Notes: generated from the sequence alone by a model not told the origin. 64,000 bases of DNA from Streptomyces sp. WAC08241 (GCA_007858575.1 CP042279.1:4590501-4654500), one strand, 5' to 3'; positions 8,508 to 17,656 are shown, counted from the stretch's first letter. Translations and numbers: made by a program.

Positions 8508-9311
8508 GTGAACGCAACTGCCACCCCGTACGAGGCCGCCGAGGCCGCCGCCGCGCGTCTTCGCGAGCTGACCGGAGTCGAGAGCCACGACGTCGCCCTG
8601 GTCATGGGCTCGGGCTGGGCGCCCGCCGTCGACGCCCTCGGCGCCCCCGAGGCCGAGTTCCCGGTGACCGAGCTCCCCGGCTTCCCGCCGCCGGTCGTCG
8701 AGGGCCACGGCGGCAAGGTCCGCTCGTACAAGATCGGCGAGAAGCGCGCCCTGGTCTTCCTGGGCCGCACCCACTTCTACGAGGGCCGGGGCGTCGCCTC
8801 CGTCGCCCACGGCGTCCGCACCGCGGTCGCCGCCGGCTGCAAGACCGTCGTCCTGACCAACGGCTGCGGCGGTCTGCGCGAGGGCATGCGCCCCGGCCAG
8901 CCGGTCCTGATCAGCGACCACATCAACCTGACGGCCGCCTCCCCGATCGTCGGCGCGAACTTCGTGGACCTCACCGACCTGTACTCGCCGCGGCTGCGCG
9001 CGCTGTGCAAGGAGGTCGACGAGACCCTCGAAGAGGGCGCGTCTACGCAGTTCCCCGGCCCGCACTACGAGACCCCGGCCGAGATCAACATGGTCCGCGT
9101 CCTGGGCGGCGACCTCGTCGGCATGTCCACCGTCCTGGAGGCCATCGCGGCCCGCGAGGCCGGCGCCGAGGTCCTGGGCATCTCGCTCGTCACCAACCTG
9201 GCGGCGGGGCTCTCGGGCGAGCCGCTGAACCACGAGGAGGTCCTCCAGGCGGGACGCGACTCGGCGGCGCGGATGGGCGAGCTGCTGACGCGGGTCCTCG
9301 ACCGGATCTGA
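8508..9311 (+). CDS. punA: Purine nucleoside phosphorylase (class I, trimeric PNP family)
   Basis: An intact 267-residue protein that phosphorolyses (deoxy)inosine and (deoxy)guanosine to base plus (deoxy)ribose-1-phosphate. Family motifs: VALVMGSGWAPAVD (phosphate loop), GRTHFYEG, VLTNGCGGLREGM, LISDHINLTAASPIVG, FPGPHYETPAEI and GMSTVLEAIAAREAG. The segment EEGASTQFPGPHYET has an unusual AST where EGVYAQ is expected, possibly two compensating indels near 9042. The promoter region carries both operator forms, so punA should respond with deoC, add and deoA. Its deoxyribose-1-P product would, after mutase action, feed DeoC. The next gene is a phosphomannomutase-family protein that could supply such a mutase. 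Confidence 0.93.
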   Translation: MNATATPYEAAEAAAARLRELTGVESHDVALVMGSGWAPAVDALGAPEAEFPVTELPGFPPPVVEGHGGKVRSYKIGEKRALVFLGRTHFYEGRGVASVAHGVRTAVAAGCKTVVLTNGCGGLREGMRPGQPVLISDHINLTAASPIVGANFVDLTDLYSPRLRALCKEVDETLEEGASTQFPGPHYETPAEINMVRVLGGDLVGMSTVLEAIAAREAGAEVLGISLVTNLAAGLSGEPLNHEEVLQAGRDSAARMGELLTRVLDRI

Positions 9312-9386
9312 TCGTTCTCCCGCGCTCCGGGGCCGGTACGGGCTCCGGAGCGCGCGGTCGGGTGCGGGCGGGGCGCCGCTGCGCGG

Positions 9387-9545
9387 GCTTGTCCCCGCCC
9401 CGCCCTTCCCGAGACCGGGGGCGAGCCCCCGGGCTCCCCGTACGGCCTTCGGCCGTGTTCGCAAACGCCGGACGGGCTGAAAATCCAGCCCCGCCGGCGT
9501 TTGAGGCGGGTCCGGGGCGGAGCCCCGGTTACGGAAGGGGCGGGG
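9387..9545. repeat. Streptomyces-type GC-rich dispersed intergenic repeat
   Basis: Most of the 328-bp gap between punA and the mutase gene is nested GC-rich inverted repeats, with the familiar AAAATCCAGCCCCGCC, GGCGTTTGAGG and TCCGGGGCGGAGCCCCGG blocks. I recall such blocks between many Streptomyces genes. There is no ORF. It may end punA transcription. Confidence 0.65.
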
Positions 9546-9639
9546 TGGAAAGGCTCGCGCAGCGGCCCACGCCCACCGGCACCCGCACCCGCACCGCCGC
9601 CACCCGCACAAAGCGCCCGCTCCCTCCGAAAGGCACACC

Positions 9640-11295
9640 GTGACGCAGGACGACCTCCTCACCCGGGCCCAGGCCTGGCTCGACGAGGACCCCGACCAGG
9701 AGACCCGCGAGGAGCTCGCGCGGCTCATCGAGGCCGGTAGGGCCGGTACGACGGACGAGCTCGCCGTCCGGTTCGCCGGCACGCTCCAGTTCGGCACGGC
9801 CGGACTCCGGGGCGAGCTGGGCGCCGGGCCCATGCGGATGAACCGCTCGGTGGTCATCCGCGCCGCCGCCGGCCTCGCCGCGTACCTGAAGGCCAAGGGC
9901 CAGGAGGGCGGACTCGTCGTCGTCGGCTACGACGCCCGCCACAAGTCCGCCGACTTCGCCCGCGACACCGCCGCCGTGATGACCGGCGCCGGGCTGCGCG
10001 CCGCGCTGCTCCCCCGCCCGCTGCCGACGCCCGTCCTCGCGTACGCCATAAGGCACCTGGGGCCGTCGCCGGCGTCGAGGTGACCGCGAGCCACAACCCG
10101 CCGCGCGACAACGGCTACAAGGTCTACCTGGGCGACGGCTCGCAGATCGTGCCGCCCGCCGACGCGGAGATCGCTGCCGAGATCGCCGCCGTCCGCTCGC
10201 TGCACGACGTGCCGCGCCCGGAGGACGGCTGGGAGACCCCGGCGACGAGGTGCTCGACGCCTACCTGGAGCGCACGGACGCGGTCCTGACGCCCGGCTCG
10301 CCCCGTACCGCGCGGACCGTCTACACGGCCATGCACGGCGTCGGCAAGGACGTCCTGACGGCCGCGTTCGCGCGCGCCGGCTTCCCGCCGCCCGCCCTGG
10401 TGGCCGAGCAGGCCGACCCGGACCCGGACTTCCCGACGGTCGCCTTCCCCAACCCGGAGGAGCCGGGGCGATGGACCTCGCCTTCGAGGCGGCCCGCGCC
10501 GTGGCCCCGGACCTGGTGATCGCCAACGACCCGGACGCCGACCGCTGCGCGGTGGCCGTGCCGGACCCGGACGCCGAGGGCGGCTGGCGGATGCTCCGGG
10601 GCGACGAGGTGGGCGCGCTGCTCGCCGCGCACCTGGTGCGCAGGGGCGTCACCGGCGTCTTCGCCGAGTCGATCGTCTCGTCCTCGCTGCTCGGCCGGAT
10701 CGCGGCGGCGGCGGGCGTCGGGTACGAGGAGACGCTGACCGGCTTCAAGTGGATCGCCCGCGTCGAGGGCCTGCGGTACGGCTACGAGGAGGCGCTCGGC
10801 TACTGCGTCGACCCGGAGGGCGTCCGCGACAAGGACGGCATCACGGCCGCGCTGCTCGTCACCGAGCTGGCCTCGGTGCTCAAGGAGGAGGGCCGGACCC
10901 TGACCGACCTCCTGGACGTCCTGGCCGTGGAGCACGGGCTGCACGCCACGGACCAGCTCTCGGTGCGGGTCGAGGACCTGGGGATCATCGCGCGCGCGAT
11001 GGCCGCTGCGCGAGCGCCCGCCGGTCTCCCTCGCCGGTCTGACGGTCGTCTCGGCCGAGGACCTGACCAAGGGCACGGAGGCGCTGCCGCCCACGGACGG
11101 GCTGCGCTACCACCTGGAGGGCGACTACAAGGCCCGGGTGATCGTGCGTCCCAGCGGCACCGAGCCCAAGCTCAAGTGCTACCTGGAGGTCGTGGTCCCG
11201 GTCTCCGGCGCGGACGGCCTGCCGGCGGCCCGCGCCACGGCCGCCGGGCTGCTCGCCGCGATCAAGCGGGACCTGGCGGAGGCCGCGGGCTGTAA
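9640..11295 (+). CDS. Phospho-sugar mutase (phosphomannomutase/phosphoglucomutase family), frameshifted
   Basis: About 550 residues of the alpha-D-phosphohexomutase superfamily. In order: FGTAGLRGELGAGPMRMN near residue 50, GYDARHKSADFA, the active-site phosphoserine loop GVEVTASHNPPRDNGYKVY, the metal-binding loop NDPDADRCAVAV, the sugar loop GYEEALGYCVDP and the phosphate-binding RPSGTEPKLKCY. The length matches the long actinobacterial PMM/PGM and deoxyribose/phosphopentomutase-like branch. Next to punA, a role converting (deoxy)ribose-1-P to the 5-P is attractive but unproven. Start GTG 9640. Single-base losses near 10062, 10240, 10470, 11005 and 11288 break the frame. The true stop is TAA 11293-11295, just before a strong terminator. 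Confidence 0.9.
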
Positions 11296-11311
11296 CCCCG
11301 CCGGACGTGGC

Positions 11312-11351
11312 CGAGGGCCGGTACGGAGGATCACCTCCGTACCGGCCCTCG
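11312..11351. terminator. Strong hairpin terminator between convergent genes
   Basis: An 18-bp perfect stem (11312-11329 with 11334-11351) with a 4-base loop, 16 bases after the mutase stop. It could also serve the convergent PH-domain gene. Confidence 0.85.
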
Positions 11352-11373
11352 TCACGTCCGGACGGCCGGCCGC

Positions 11374-12043
11374 TCAGCCCGTCGCCCCCAGGATCACCAG
11401 GAGCAGCAGCCCGGCGACGGCGGGCGCGATGATCTCGTACGCCCAGCGGACCTGCGGCTCGCCCTGCGCCTCCGGGCTCCCGCCGTGGCGCTCGGCGAGC
11501 TCGCGCAGGTCGGCGACGGTCTGGTCGGTGGGCGCGGTGCGCGAGGCGCTCTGCCGTACGTCGGCGGTGACGGAGGTGCGGCCGTGCGGGTCGTCCTGGG
11601 AGGCGCGGGCGGCCCGGCGGGCGGCCCTCTTGCGCTGGCGCAGCGAGACGGGGACGGCCCAGAGCTGGTACTTGACGCCCTCCTGGGTGAAGACCTCGCT
11701 GGAGTAGCCGGCGCGGACGTCGGCGACGGAGGCCCAGGCAGGGTGATCGACCGGAACGGGTTGCGGACCCGCAGCCGCCGGTCGTCGGCGTACACGGCGG
11801 GCCGGATCGTGAAGGCGACGATCAGCGGCACGGCGAGGACGAGGCCCGCGAGCGCGAGCCAGGGCGTCCTGCCCTCGCCGCGGACCATCGCGTCACCGGC
11901 GAACACGGCCGCGAGCGCGAGGAGGAACACCCCGCTCGCGATCCCGAGGGGCGACCGGAAGACCCGGTCGGCGTAGGACTGCTCAGGGGTCGACCCGGTG
12001 CTCGGCTCGTCGTGCGGCCCGGGGGTCGGCTCGGGGTCGTCAT
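11374..12043 (-). CDS. PH-domain membrane protein of unknown function, frameshifted
   Basis: About 223 residues. A polar N-terminus (EQSYADRVFRSPLGI) is followed by two TM helices (GVFLLALAAVFAGDAMV and WLALAGLVLAVPLIVAFTI). Then comes a bacterial PH-like beta domain, PAVYADDRRLRVRNPFRSITLPWASVADV with SSEVFTQEGVKYQLWAVPVSLRQRK, and a final TM (IIAPAVAGLLLLVILGATG). This TM-TM-PH layout is common in actinobacterial PH_6-type proteins, whose role is unknown. Frame changes near 12030 and 11738 fit single lost bases. Start ATG 12043; it follows the sortase gene on the same strand and may share its transcript. Confidence 0.75.
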
Positions 12044-12077
12044 GCCGCCGATTCTGCCTCAGCGGGCGGGCGGGGGC

Positions 12078-12700
12078 TCAGGCGGCCCGCACGGCCACGA
12101 GGTCGGCGTACAGGATGATGTTGTCGGGGCGGTGGCCGTCGGTCAGTTCGCCGCCGCAGGTGATCAGGCGCAGCTCGGGCCGGGTGGTGTTCCCGTACAC
12201 CTTGGCGGTCGGGAACGCGTCCTTGTCGACCTGCGCCAGCTCCCGGACGCGGAAGACGACGGCCTTGCCGTCGGCGCGGGTGACGGTGATCTCGTCGCCG
12301 ACCCGGACCCGGGAGACGTCCTTGAGGACGGCCGGGCCGCGCTCGGTGTCGAAGTGCCCGATGAGGACGGCGGGCCGGTCTCGCCGGGCGTGACGCCCTT
12401 GTCGTACCAGCCGATGCGGTCGGCGTCCGCGACGGAGGGCACCTCGACGGTGCCGTCGGCGGCGAGCCCCAGCTCCAGGACGGGCCCGGTGTCGACCCCG
12501 GCGGAGGGCAGCGCGACCCGGACGGGCAGGGAGCGCGCGAGGGCCGGACGGGGACGGCGCTCGCCTTCGGCGCGGCGGTCTCGGTGACCCGGGCGGGCGG
12601 GGCGGCTCTCCTCGGACCCGGCCGAACAGCCGGTGAGCAGGGCGAGGGCGGCCAGGAGGACGACGGCGGCGGTACGGGGACGGGTGCGGGTGCGGTTCAC
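12078..12700 (-). CDS. Class F-like sortase with lipoprotein-type signal, frameshifted
   Basis: About 207 residues. The N-terminus RTAAVVLLAALALLTGCSAG is a lipobox signal (LTGC), so the enzyme is probably a membrane-anchored lipoprotein. The sortase beta-barrel follows: RVALPSAGVDTGPVLELG, VLIGHFDTERGPAVLKDV with the catalytic His, VRVGDEITVTRADGKAVVFRV, and LRLITCGGELTDGHRPDNIILYADLV with the TLxTC-type catalytic Cys and downstream Arg. Sortases join surface proteins to peptidoglycan or another nucleophile; class F substrates are poorly known. One base is lost near 12380. The adjacent upstream gene encodes a secreted, C-terminally anchored protein that may be its substrate or partner. Confidence 0.85.
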
Positions 12701-12824
12701 GGCGGGCTCCGGACGGACGGTACGGCGGCCGCCGCGCGGGACGCGGCGACCGGCCTGGGTGGGGTGGTGCTCCCGCTCGGGTCAAGGGGCGGGGAGTGGG
12801 GTGGTGCGGGAAGGGCGTACGGGA

Positions 12825-14081
12825 TCAGACGCGGGCGGCGGCCCGGCGGCGCAGGGTGACGAGGCCGAGGCCCGCGACGACCGCGGCGGCGCCGGCGGCG
12901 GAGGCGTACAGGGCCGCGTCGTTCGCCTCGGCGACCTCGGCGCCGGCCGCGACGCCCCCTTCGGCACGATCGGAGGTCTGGCCGCCCTGCTGGACGGCGC
13001 CGGTGCCGGTGGTGGCGGAGGGGCCGGGGCGGTCTCCGGCTTGCAGTCCTTCGGCAGCTTCGGGAAGGCGTGCGTGGCACCTTGACGCCCCCGCCCTCGA
13101 CCTTGGTGTAGAGCGACGGGGTGGCGCTGTTCGGGTTGACGATCCGCCCGACGAAGCCGACGCTCGCCGGCAGCGAGGGGTGCGCCCGGTCGACGAGGGC
13201 GAAGACCTTGTCGTCACCGGCGTCGCTGAACTCGGCCACGGGGCCCTGCCGGGACATGAAGAGCTCGGCCTTGGTACCGGCGCCGATGCTGACGACCTTG
13301 CTGACCGTGCACGTGCCGTGGGTGATGACGGCACCGGCGTCGGGCGCGGGGGCACCGTGGCCGTGACGCGCTGCGGAGCGGCCTGTCGGGCCGCGCCCGG
13401 GACGTAGGCGGCGAAGCCTCCGTCCCGCTCCAGGACGACGATGGACTTGCCGTACTGCCAGACCTGGCGGGGCCGTTGAGGTAGGTGAAGCCGCGGCCCT
13501 TGCCGTTCTCGATCTTCTGGAGGCCGTAGCGGCCGTCCTTCCGGACCAGCTCCACGAGGGTGCCGTCGGCGAGCAGGTAGGTGCCGGGGTGGCGCCGGGG
13601 ACGTGGTTGCCCTGCCAGTTGAAGGTCTTGCCCTCCTCGGTGAGGACGAGGAACTCGCCGTTGTTGTGGGCGGCGGCCGAACGACTGTTGGCCTCGACGA
13701 CACCGACCGGGGCGCCCTTGTGGGTGAGGTCGGCGCGGTAGCTCGTGGGGCTGACCTTGTAGATCTTGGCGACGGTGCCGCTGAGGAGTGTCTCGCTGCG
13801 GACGAAGGTGCCCTTCGCGGTGTCCTTCGCGGTGCCGGCTCGGTGGCCGCCGGCGCGACGGCCGGCGCGGAGGCCTTGGCGCCCGGACCGGAGGTCTCGG
13901 CGGCCGGCGTGGTGGCCGACGCCACCGGGGCCGGGGCGGAAGGCGTGGCGACCGAGACGGCCGCGGGGACGGCCGCCGGACCGTCGGCGGCGAAGGCGGC
14001 GCCCGCGGCGAGGACCGGGGCGGTGATCGCGGCTCCCGCGACGAGGGCGGTGGCGATGGCGGTGCGAAGGGCGGTGCGCAT
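12825..14081 (-). CDS. Secreted, C-terminally membrane-anchored surface protein of unknown function, frameshifted
   Basis: About 415 residues. A Sec signal (RTALRTAIATALVAGAAI through VLAAGAAFA) is followed by an Ala/Pro/Thr-rich linker. A conserved-looking globular region follows (GTFVRSETLLSGTVAKIYKV, TYLLADGTLVELVRKDGRYG, QVWQYGKSIVVLERDGGFAAY, THGTCTVSKVVSIGAGTKAELF, GFVGRIVNPNSATPSLYTKV). The C-terminus ends in a hydrophobic helix (LYASAAGAAAVVAGLGLVTL) with an RRRAAARV tail. The pattern is that of a sortase-anchored protein, but no LPXTG or LAXTG box is visible. At least five frame changes (near 13835, 13592, 13475, 13350 and 13075) interrupt it. The sortase gene follows 124 bases downstream, supporting a functional pair. 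Confidence 0.75.
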   Translation of the reverse strand: MRTALRTAIATALVAGAAITAPVLAAGAAFAADGPAAVPAAVSVATPSAPAPVASATTPAAETSGPGAKASAPAVAPAATEPAPRRTPRRAPSSAARHSSAAPSPRSTRSAPRATAPTSPTRAPRSVSSRPTVVRPPPTTTASSSSSPRRARPSTGRATTSPAPPRHLPARRRHPRGAGPEGRPLRPPEDRERQGPRLHLPQRPRQVWQYGKSIVVLERDGGFAAYVPGAARQAAPQRVTATVPPRPTPVPSSPTARARSARSSASAPVPRPSSSCPGRAPWPSSATPVTTRSSPSSTGRTPRCRRASASSGGSSTRTAPPRRSTPRSRAGASRCHARLPEAAEGLQAGDRPGPSATTGTGAVQQGGQTSDRAEGGVAAGAEVAEANDAALYASAAGAAAVVAGLGLVTLRRRAAARV

Positions 14082-14214
14082 AACGACTCCTGCTTTCAGG
14101 CAGATGGCGGTCGGGAGAGTCGCATGCCGCTTTTCTCGGTCCGACTGTTTCCGGTGAGGTCTGGCTGGCTGCAAGGAAAAATCTAATGATCATGTATTCA
14201 GGAGTCGTCCCTTC

Positions 14215-14236
14215 CCTGTCACGGGCGCGTGACAGG
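14215..14236. promoter_or_regulatory. Inverted repeat CCTGTCAC-N6-GTGACAGG
   Basis: Perfect 8-bp arms lie between the surface protein gene (-) and deoC (+), 134 bases upstream of the former and 89 upstream of the latter. It could be an operator for either gene; no regulator is evident. Confidence 0.4.
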
Positions 14237-14299
14237 AGTCACTCCGCCTTTCGCTCCTTTGTGACCTCGCGCTCTCGCGTCCCTCCCCTGTACAGGTCG

Positions 14300-14318
14300 C
14301 TACGCGCGTAGATATGCT
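14300..14318 (+). promoter_or_regulatory. CTACGCGCGTAG operator overlapping the deoC promoter
   Basis: The palindrome is at 14300-14311. TATGCT at 14313-14318 looks like a -10 box, placing the start of transcription at about 14325, which is the GTG codon. This suggests a leaderless, operator-controlled deoC mRNA. Confidence 0.75.
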
Positions 14319-14324
14319 CGACTG

Positions 14325-15290
14325 GTGACCATGCCCACCACTGCACCCGCAGCTCTCGCATTCGCCGACGTGACCGCGTCCGACAGTGCGCTGCGCCGCT
14401 TCCTCCACGGGCTGCCCGGCGTCGACGCCGTCGGCCTGGAGGCGCGCGCCGCGTCCCTCGGCACCCGCTCGATCAAGACCACGGCCAAGGCGTACGCCAT
14501 CGACCTGGCCATCTCCATGATCGACCTGACGACGCTCGAAGGCGCGGACACCCCGGGCAAGGTCCGGGCGCTCGCCGCCAAGGCCGTCCGTCCCGATCCG
14601 ACCGACCGCACGACCCCGACGACCGCCGCCGTCTGCGTCTACCCCGACATGGTGGCCACTGCCAAGGCCGCCCTCGCGGGCTCGGACGTCAAGGTCGCCT
14701 CGGTCGCCACCGCCTTCCCGGCCGGCCGCGCCGCGCTCCCCGTGAAGCTCGCCGACACGGCCGACGCCATCGCCGCCGGGGCCGACGAGATCGACATGGT
14801 CATCGACCGTGGCGCCTTCCTCGCCGGCCGCTACCTGGAGGTGTACGAGCAGATCGCCGCGATCAAGGCGGAGTGCGGCGACCGCGCCCGCCTCAAGGTG
14901 ATCTTCGAGACCGGCGAGCTGTCCACGTACGACAACATCCGCCGCGCCTCCTGGCTCGGCATGATGGCCGGCGCGGACTTCATCAAGACCTCGACCGGCA
15001 AGGTCGCGGTCAACGCCACCCCGGCGAACACGCTCCTCATGCTGGAGGCCGTGCGCGACTTCCACGCCCAGACCGGCGTGCGGATCGGCGTGAAGCCGGC
15101 CGGCGGCATCCGCAACACCAAGGAAGCCATCAAGTTCCTGGTGCTCGTCAACGAGACCGTGGGCGAGGACTGGCTGGACAACCACTGGTTCCGCTTCGGC
15201 GCCTCCAGCCTGCTCAACGACCTGCTGATGCAGCGCCAGAAGCTGGCGACCGGCCGCTACTCCGGCCCCGATTACGTGACGGTGGACTGA
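14325..15290 (+). CDS. deoC: Deoxyribose-phosphate aldolase
   Basis: An intact 321-residue class I aldolase that splits 2-deoxyribose-5-phosphate to glyceraldehyde-3-phosphate and acetaldehyde in deoxynucleoside catabolism. Family features include CVYPDMVATAKAALAG, VASVATAFPAG, EIDMVIDRGAFLAG and the Schiff-base loop DFIKTSTGK with Lys221. The second active-site Lys257 sits in VKPAGGIRNTKEA. The GTG at 14325 fits the leaderless promoter; ATG 14331 is an alternative. Two aldehyde dehydrogenase genes follow at once (5-base gap, then an 8-base overlap), so the acetaldehyde is probably oxidised by operon partners. It reads cleanly, unlike its neighbours. Confidence 0.97.
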   Translation: MTMPTTAPAALAFADVTASDSALRRFLHGLPGVDAVGLEARAASLGTRSIKTTAKAYAIDLAISMIDLTTLEGADTPGKVRALAAKAVRPDPTDRTTPTTAAVCVYPDMVATAKAALAGSDVKVASVATAFPAGRAALPVKLADTADAIAAGADEIDMVIDRGAFLAGRYLEVYEQIAAIKAECGDRARLKVIFETGELSTYDNIRRASWLGMMAGADFIKTSTGKVAVNATPANTLLMLEAVRDFHAQTGVRIGVKPAGGIRNTKEAIKFLVLVNETVGEDWLDNHWFRFGASSLLNDLLMQRQKLATGRYSGPDYVTVD

Positions 15291-15295
15291 TCAAC

Positions 15296-16729
15296 ATGGC
15301 ATCTGCATTCGAGTACGCGCCGGCGCCCGAGTCCCGGTCCGTCGTCGACATCGCCCCTCCTACGGCCTGTTCATCGACGGCGAGTTCGTCGACGCGGCCG
15401 AGGGCAAGGTCTTCAAGACCGTCTCCCCTCCACCGAGGAGGTCCTGTCCGAGGTCGCCCGCGCGGGCGCCGAGGACGTGGACCGCGCGGTGAAGGCGGCC
15501 CGCAGGGCCTTCGAGAAGTGGTCCGCGCTGCCCGGTTCCGAGCGCGCCAAGTACCTCTTCCGGATCGCCCGGATCATCCAGGAGCGCAGCCGCGAGCTGG
15601 CCGTCCTGGAGACCCTGGACAACGGCAAGCCGATCAAGGAGACCCGCGACGCGGACCTCCCCCGGTCGCCGCGCACTTCTTCTACTACGCGGGCTGGGCC
15701 GACAAGCTCGACCACGCCGGCTACGGAGCCAATCCGCGCCCGCTGGGCGTGGCCGGCCAGGTCATCCCGTGGAACTTCCCGCTGCTGATGCTGGCGTGGA
15801 AGATCGCCCCGGCGCTCGCGACCGGCAACACGGTCGTCCTGAAGCCGGCCGAGACGACCCCGCTGACCGCCCTGTTCTTCGCGGACGTCTGCCGCCAGGC
15901 CGGACTGCCCAAGGGCGTCGTCAACATCCTCCCCGGCTACGGGGACGCCGGCGCCGCCCTGGTCGAGCACCCGGACGTGAACAAGGTCGCCTTCACCGGC
16001 TCGACCGCCGTCGGCAAGGCCATCGCGCGCTCGGTCGCGGGCACGGACAAGAAGCTGACCCTGGAGCTGGGCGGCAAGGGCGCCAACATCGTCTTCGACG
16101 ACGCCCCGATCGACCAGGCCGTCGAGGGCGTCGTCAACGGCATCTTCTTCAACCAGGGCCAGGTCTGCTGCGCGGGCTCGCGCCTCCTGGTCCAGGAGTC
16201 GGTCCAGGACGAGCTGCTCGACGCGCTCAAGCGCCGCCTTTCCACGCTCCGCCTCGGCGACCCGCTGGACAAGAACACCGACATCGGCGCCATCAACTCC
16301 TCCGAGCAGTTGGCCCGCATCACCACCCTGGTCGAGCAGGGCGAGGCGGAGGGCGCCGAGCGCTGGACCGCCGCCTGCGAGATCCCGTCCGCCGGCTACT
16401 GGTTCGCCCCGACGCTCTTCACGAACGTCACGCAGGCGCACGCCATCGCCCGCGACGAGATCTTCGGCCCGGTCCTGTCGGTGCTCTCCTTCCGTACGCC
16501 CGACGAGGCCGTGGCGAAGGCCAACAACAGCCAGTACGGCCTGTCGGCGGGCATCTGGACGGAGAAGGGCTCCCGCATCCTCGCGGTGGCGAACAAGCTC
16601 CGGGCCGGCGTCGTCTGGGCCAACACGTTCAACAAGTTCGACCCGACCTCGCCCTTCGGCGGCTACAAGGAGTCGGGCTTCGGCCGCGAGGGCGGCCGCC
16701 ACGGTCTGGAGGCCTACCTCGATGTCTGA
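15296..16729 (+). CDS. Aldehyde dehydrogenase, full length, frameshifted
   Basis: About 478 residues of the NAD(P)-dependent ALDH superfamily. After YGLFIDGEFVDAAEGKVFK it shows PLGVAGQVIPWNFPLLMLAWK (Asn of the oxyanion hole), VVLKPAETTPLTAL (cofactor Lys), AFTGSTAVGKAIARS, LTLELGGKGANIVF (general-base Glu), NQGQVCCAGSRLLVQ (nucleophile Cys), EIFGPVLSVL and the C-terminal FGGYKESGFGREGG. Frame changes near 15358, 15428 and 15658 each fit a lost C. As the second gene of the deoC operon it most likely oxidises the acetaldehyde released by DeoC to acetate. That role is inferred from context; the family alone does not fix the substrate. Confidence 0.92.
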   Translation: MASAFEYAPAPESRSVVDIAPPTACSSTASSSTRPRARSSRPSPLHRGGPVRGRPRGRRGRGPRGEGGPQGLREVVRAARFRARQVPLPDRPDHPGAQPRAGRPGDPGQRQADQGDPRRGPPPVAAHFFYYAGWADKLDHAGYGANPRPLGVAGQVIPWNFPLLMLAWKIAPALATGNTVVLKPAETTPLTALFFADVCRQAGLPKGVVNILPGYGDAGAALVEHPDVNKVAFTGSTAVGKAIARSVAGTDKKLTLELGGKGANIVFDDAPIDQAVEGVVNGIFFNQGQVCCAGSRLLVQESVQDELLDALKRRLSTLRLGDPLDKNTDIGAINSSEQLARITTLVEQGEAEGAERWTAACEIPSAGYWFAPTLFTNVTQAHAIARDEIFGPVLSVLSFRTPDEAVAKANNSQYGLSAGIWTEKGSRILAVANKLRAGVVWANTFNKFDPTSPFGGYKESGFGREGGRHGLEAYLDV

Positions 16730-17610
16730 CGCGAACCGTCTGAGCGTCTTCAAGACCTACAAGCTGTACGTCGGGGGCAAGTTCCCGCGTTCCGAGAGCG
16801 GCCGGGTGTACGAGGTGACGGACTCCAAGGGCAAGTGGCTGGCGAACGCGCCCTCTCCTCCCGCAAGGACGCCCGTGACGCGGTCGTCGCCGCCCGCAAG
16901 GCCTTCGGAGGCTGGGCGGGCGCGACCGCGTACAACCGCGGCCAGATCCTCTACCGCGTCGCCGAGATGCTGGAGGGCCGCAAGGGCCAGTTCGTGCACG
17001 AGGTCGCGGACGCCGAGGGCCTGTCCAAGAACAAGGCGGCCGCGGTCGTCGAGGCCGCGATCGACCGCTGGGTCTGGTACGCGGGCTGGACCGACAAGAT
17101 CGCCCAGGTCACGGGCGGCGCCAACCCGGTCGCGGGCCCGTACTTCAACCTCTCCACCCCGAACCGACCGGCGTCGTCACGGTCCTGGCCCCGCAGGACT
17201 CGTCCTTCCTGGGCCTGGTCTCGGTGATCGCCCCGGTGATCGCGACGGGCAACACGGCCGTGGTGGTCGCGAGCGAGAGGCACCCGCTGCCCGCGCTCTC
17301 CCTGGGCGAGGTGCTCGCCACCTCCGACCTGCCGGGCGGCGTGGTCAACGTCCTCTCCGGCAAGGCCTCCGAGATGGGCCCGCACCTCGCGGCCCACCAG
17401 GACGTCAACGCCATCGACCTCACGGGCGCGGACGCCGACCTGGCCCGCGACCTGGAGATCGCGGCGGCGGACAACCTCAAGCGCGTCCTGCGCCGCCGCA
17501 CCGAGGACTTCGCGGAGTCCCCGGGCACGGACCGCATGACCGCGTTCCTGGAGACGAAGACGGTCTGGCACCCGACGGGCAGCCTGGGCGCCTCCGGCTC
17601 CTCGTACTAG
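16722..17610 (+). CDS. Truncated aldehyde dehydrogenase homologue lacking the catalytic Cys domain, frameshifted
   Basis: About 296 residues resembling only the N-terminal, cofactor-binding half of an ALDH: TYKLYVGGKFPRSESGRVYEV, ARKAFGGWAGATAYNRGQIL, GVVTVLAPQDSSFLGLVSVI, IATGNTAVVVASERHPLPAL and LPGGVVNVLSGKASEMG. It then diverges (DVNAIDLTGADADLARDLEI) and stops without the GQxC nucleophile or the C-terminal oligomerisation strand. The C-terminus is in frame and is followed by a terminator, so the short form looks genuine. Two single-base losses (near 16850 and 17160) break the frame. It overlaps the full-length ALDH by 8 bases, suggesting coupled translation and a partner or regulatory subunit; pseudoenzyme status is inferred. 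Confidence 0.85.
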
Positions 17611-17617
17611 GGGACAC

Positions 17618-17656
17618 GGGAAGGGCCCCGGGACGACGGTCCCGGGGCCCTTTCCC
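17618..17656. terminator. Terminator of the deoC-ald-ald operon
   Basis: A GGGAAGGGCCCCGGGA...TCCCGGGGCCCTTTCCC stem of about 16 bp with one bulge lies 7 bases after the last stop, between convergent genes. Confidence 0.8.

Noticed and set aside
9387..9545. Insertion sequence or attachment site between punA and the mutase gene
   Set aside because: No transposase, terminal repeats or target duplication; it matches the dispersed GC-rich intergenic repeats of Streptomyces.
14215..14236. CCTGTCAC-N6-GTGACAGG as a second AfsQ1 box
   Set aside because: The arms are inverted, while the AfsQ1 consensus is a direct GTnAC repeat with N6, so it does not fit.
15413..16753. A 446-codon open frame on the - strand opposite the aldehyde dehydrogenase gene
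   Set aside because: Antisense shadow; the + strand frame has all ALDH catalytic motifs.
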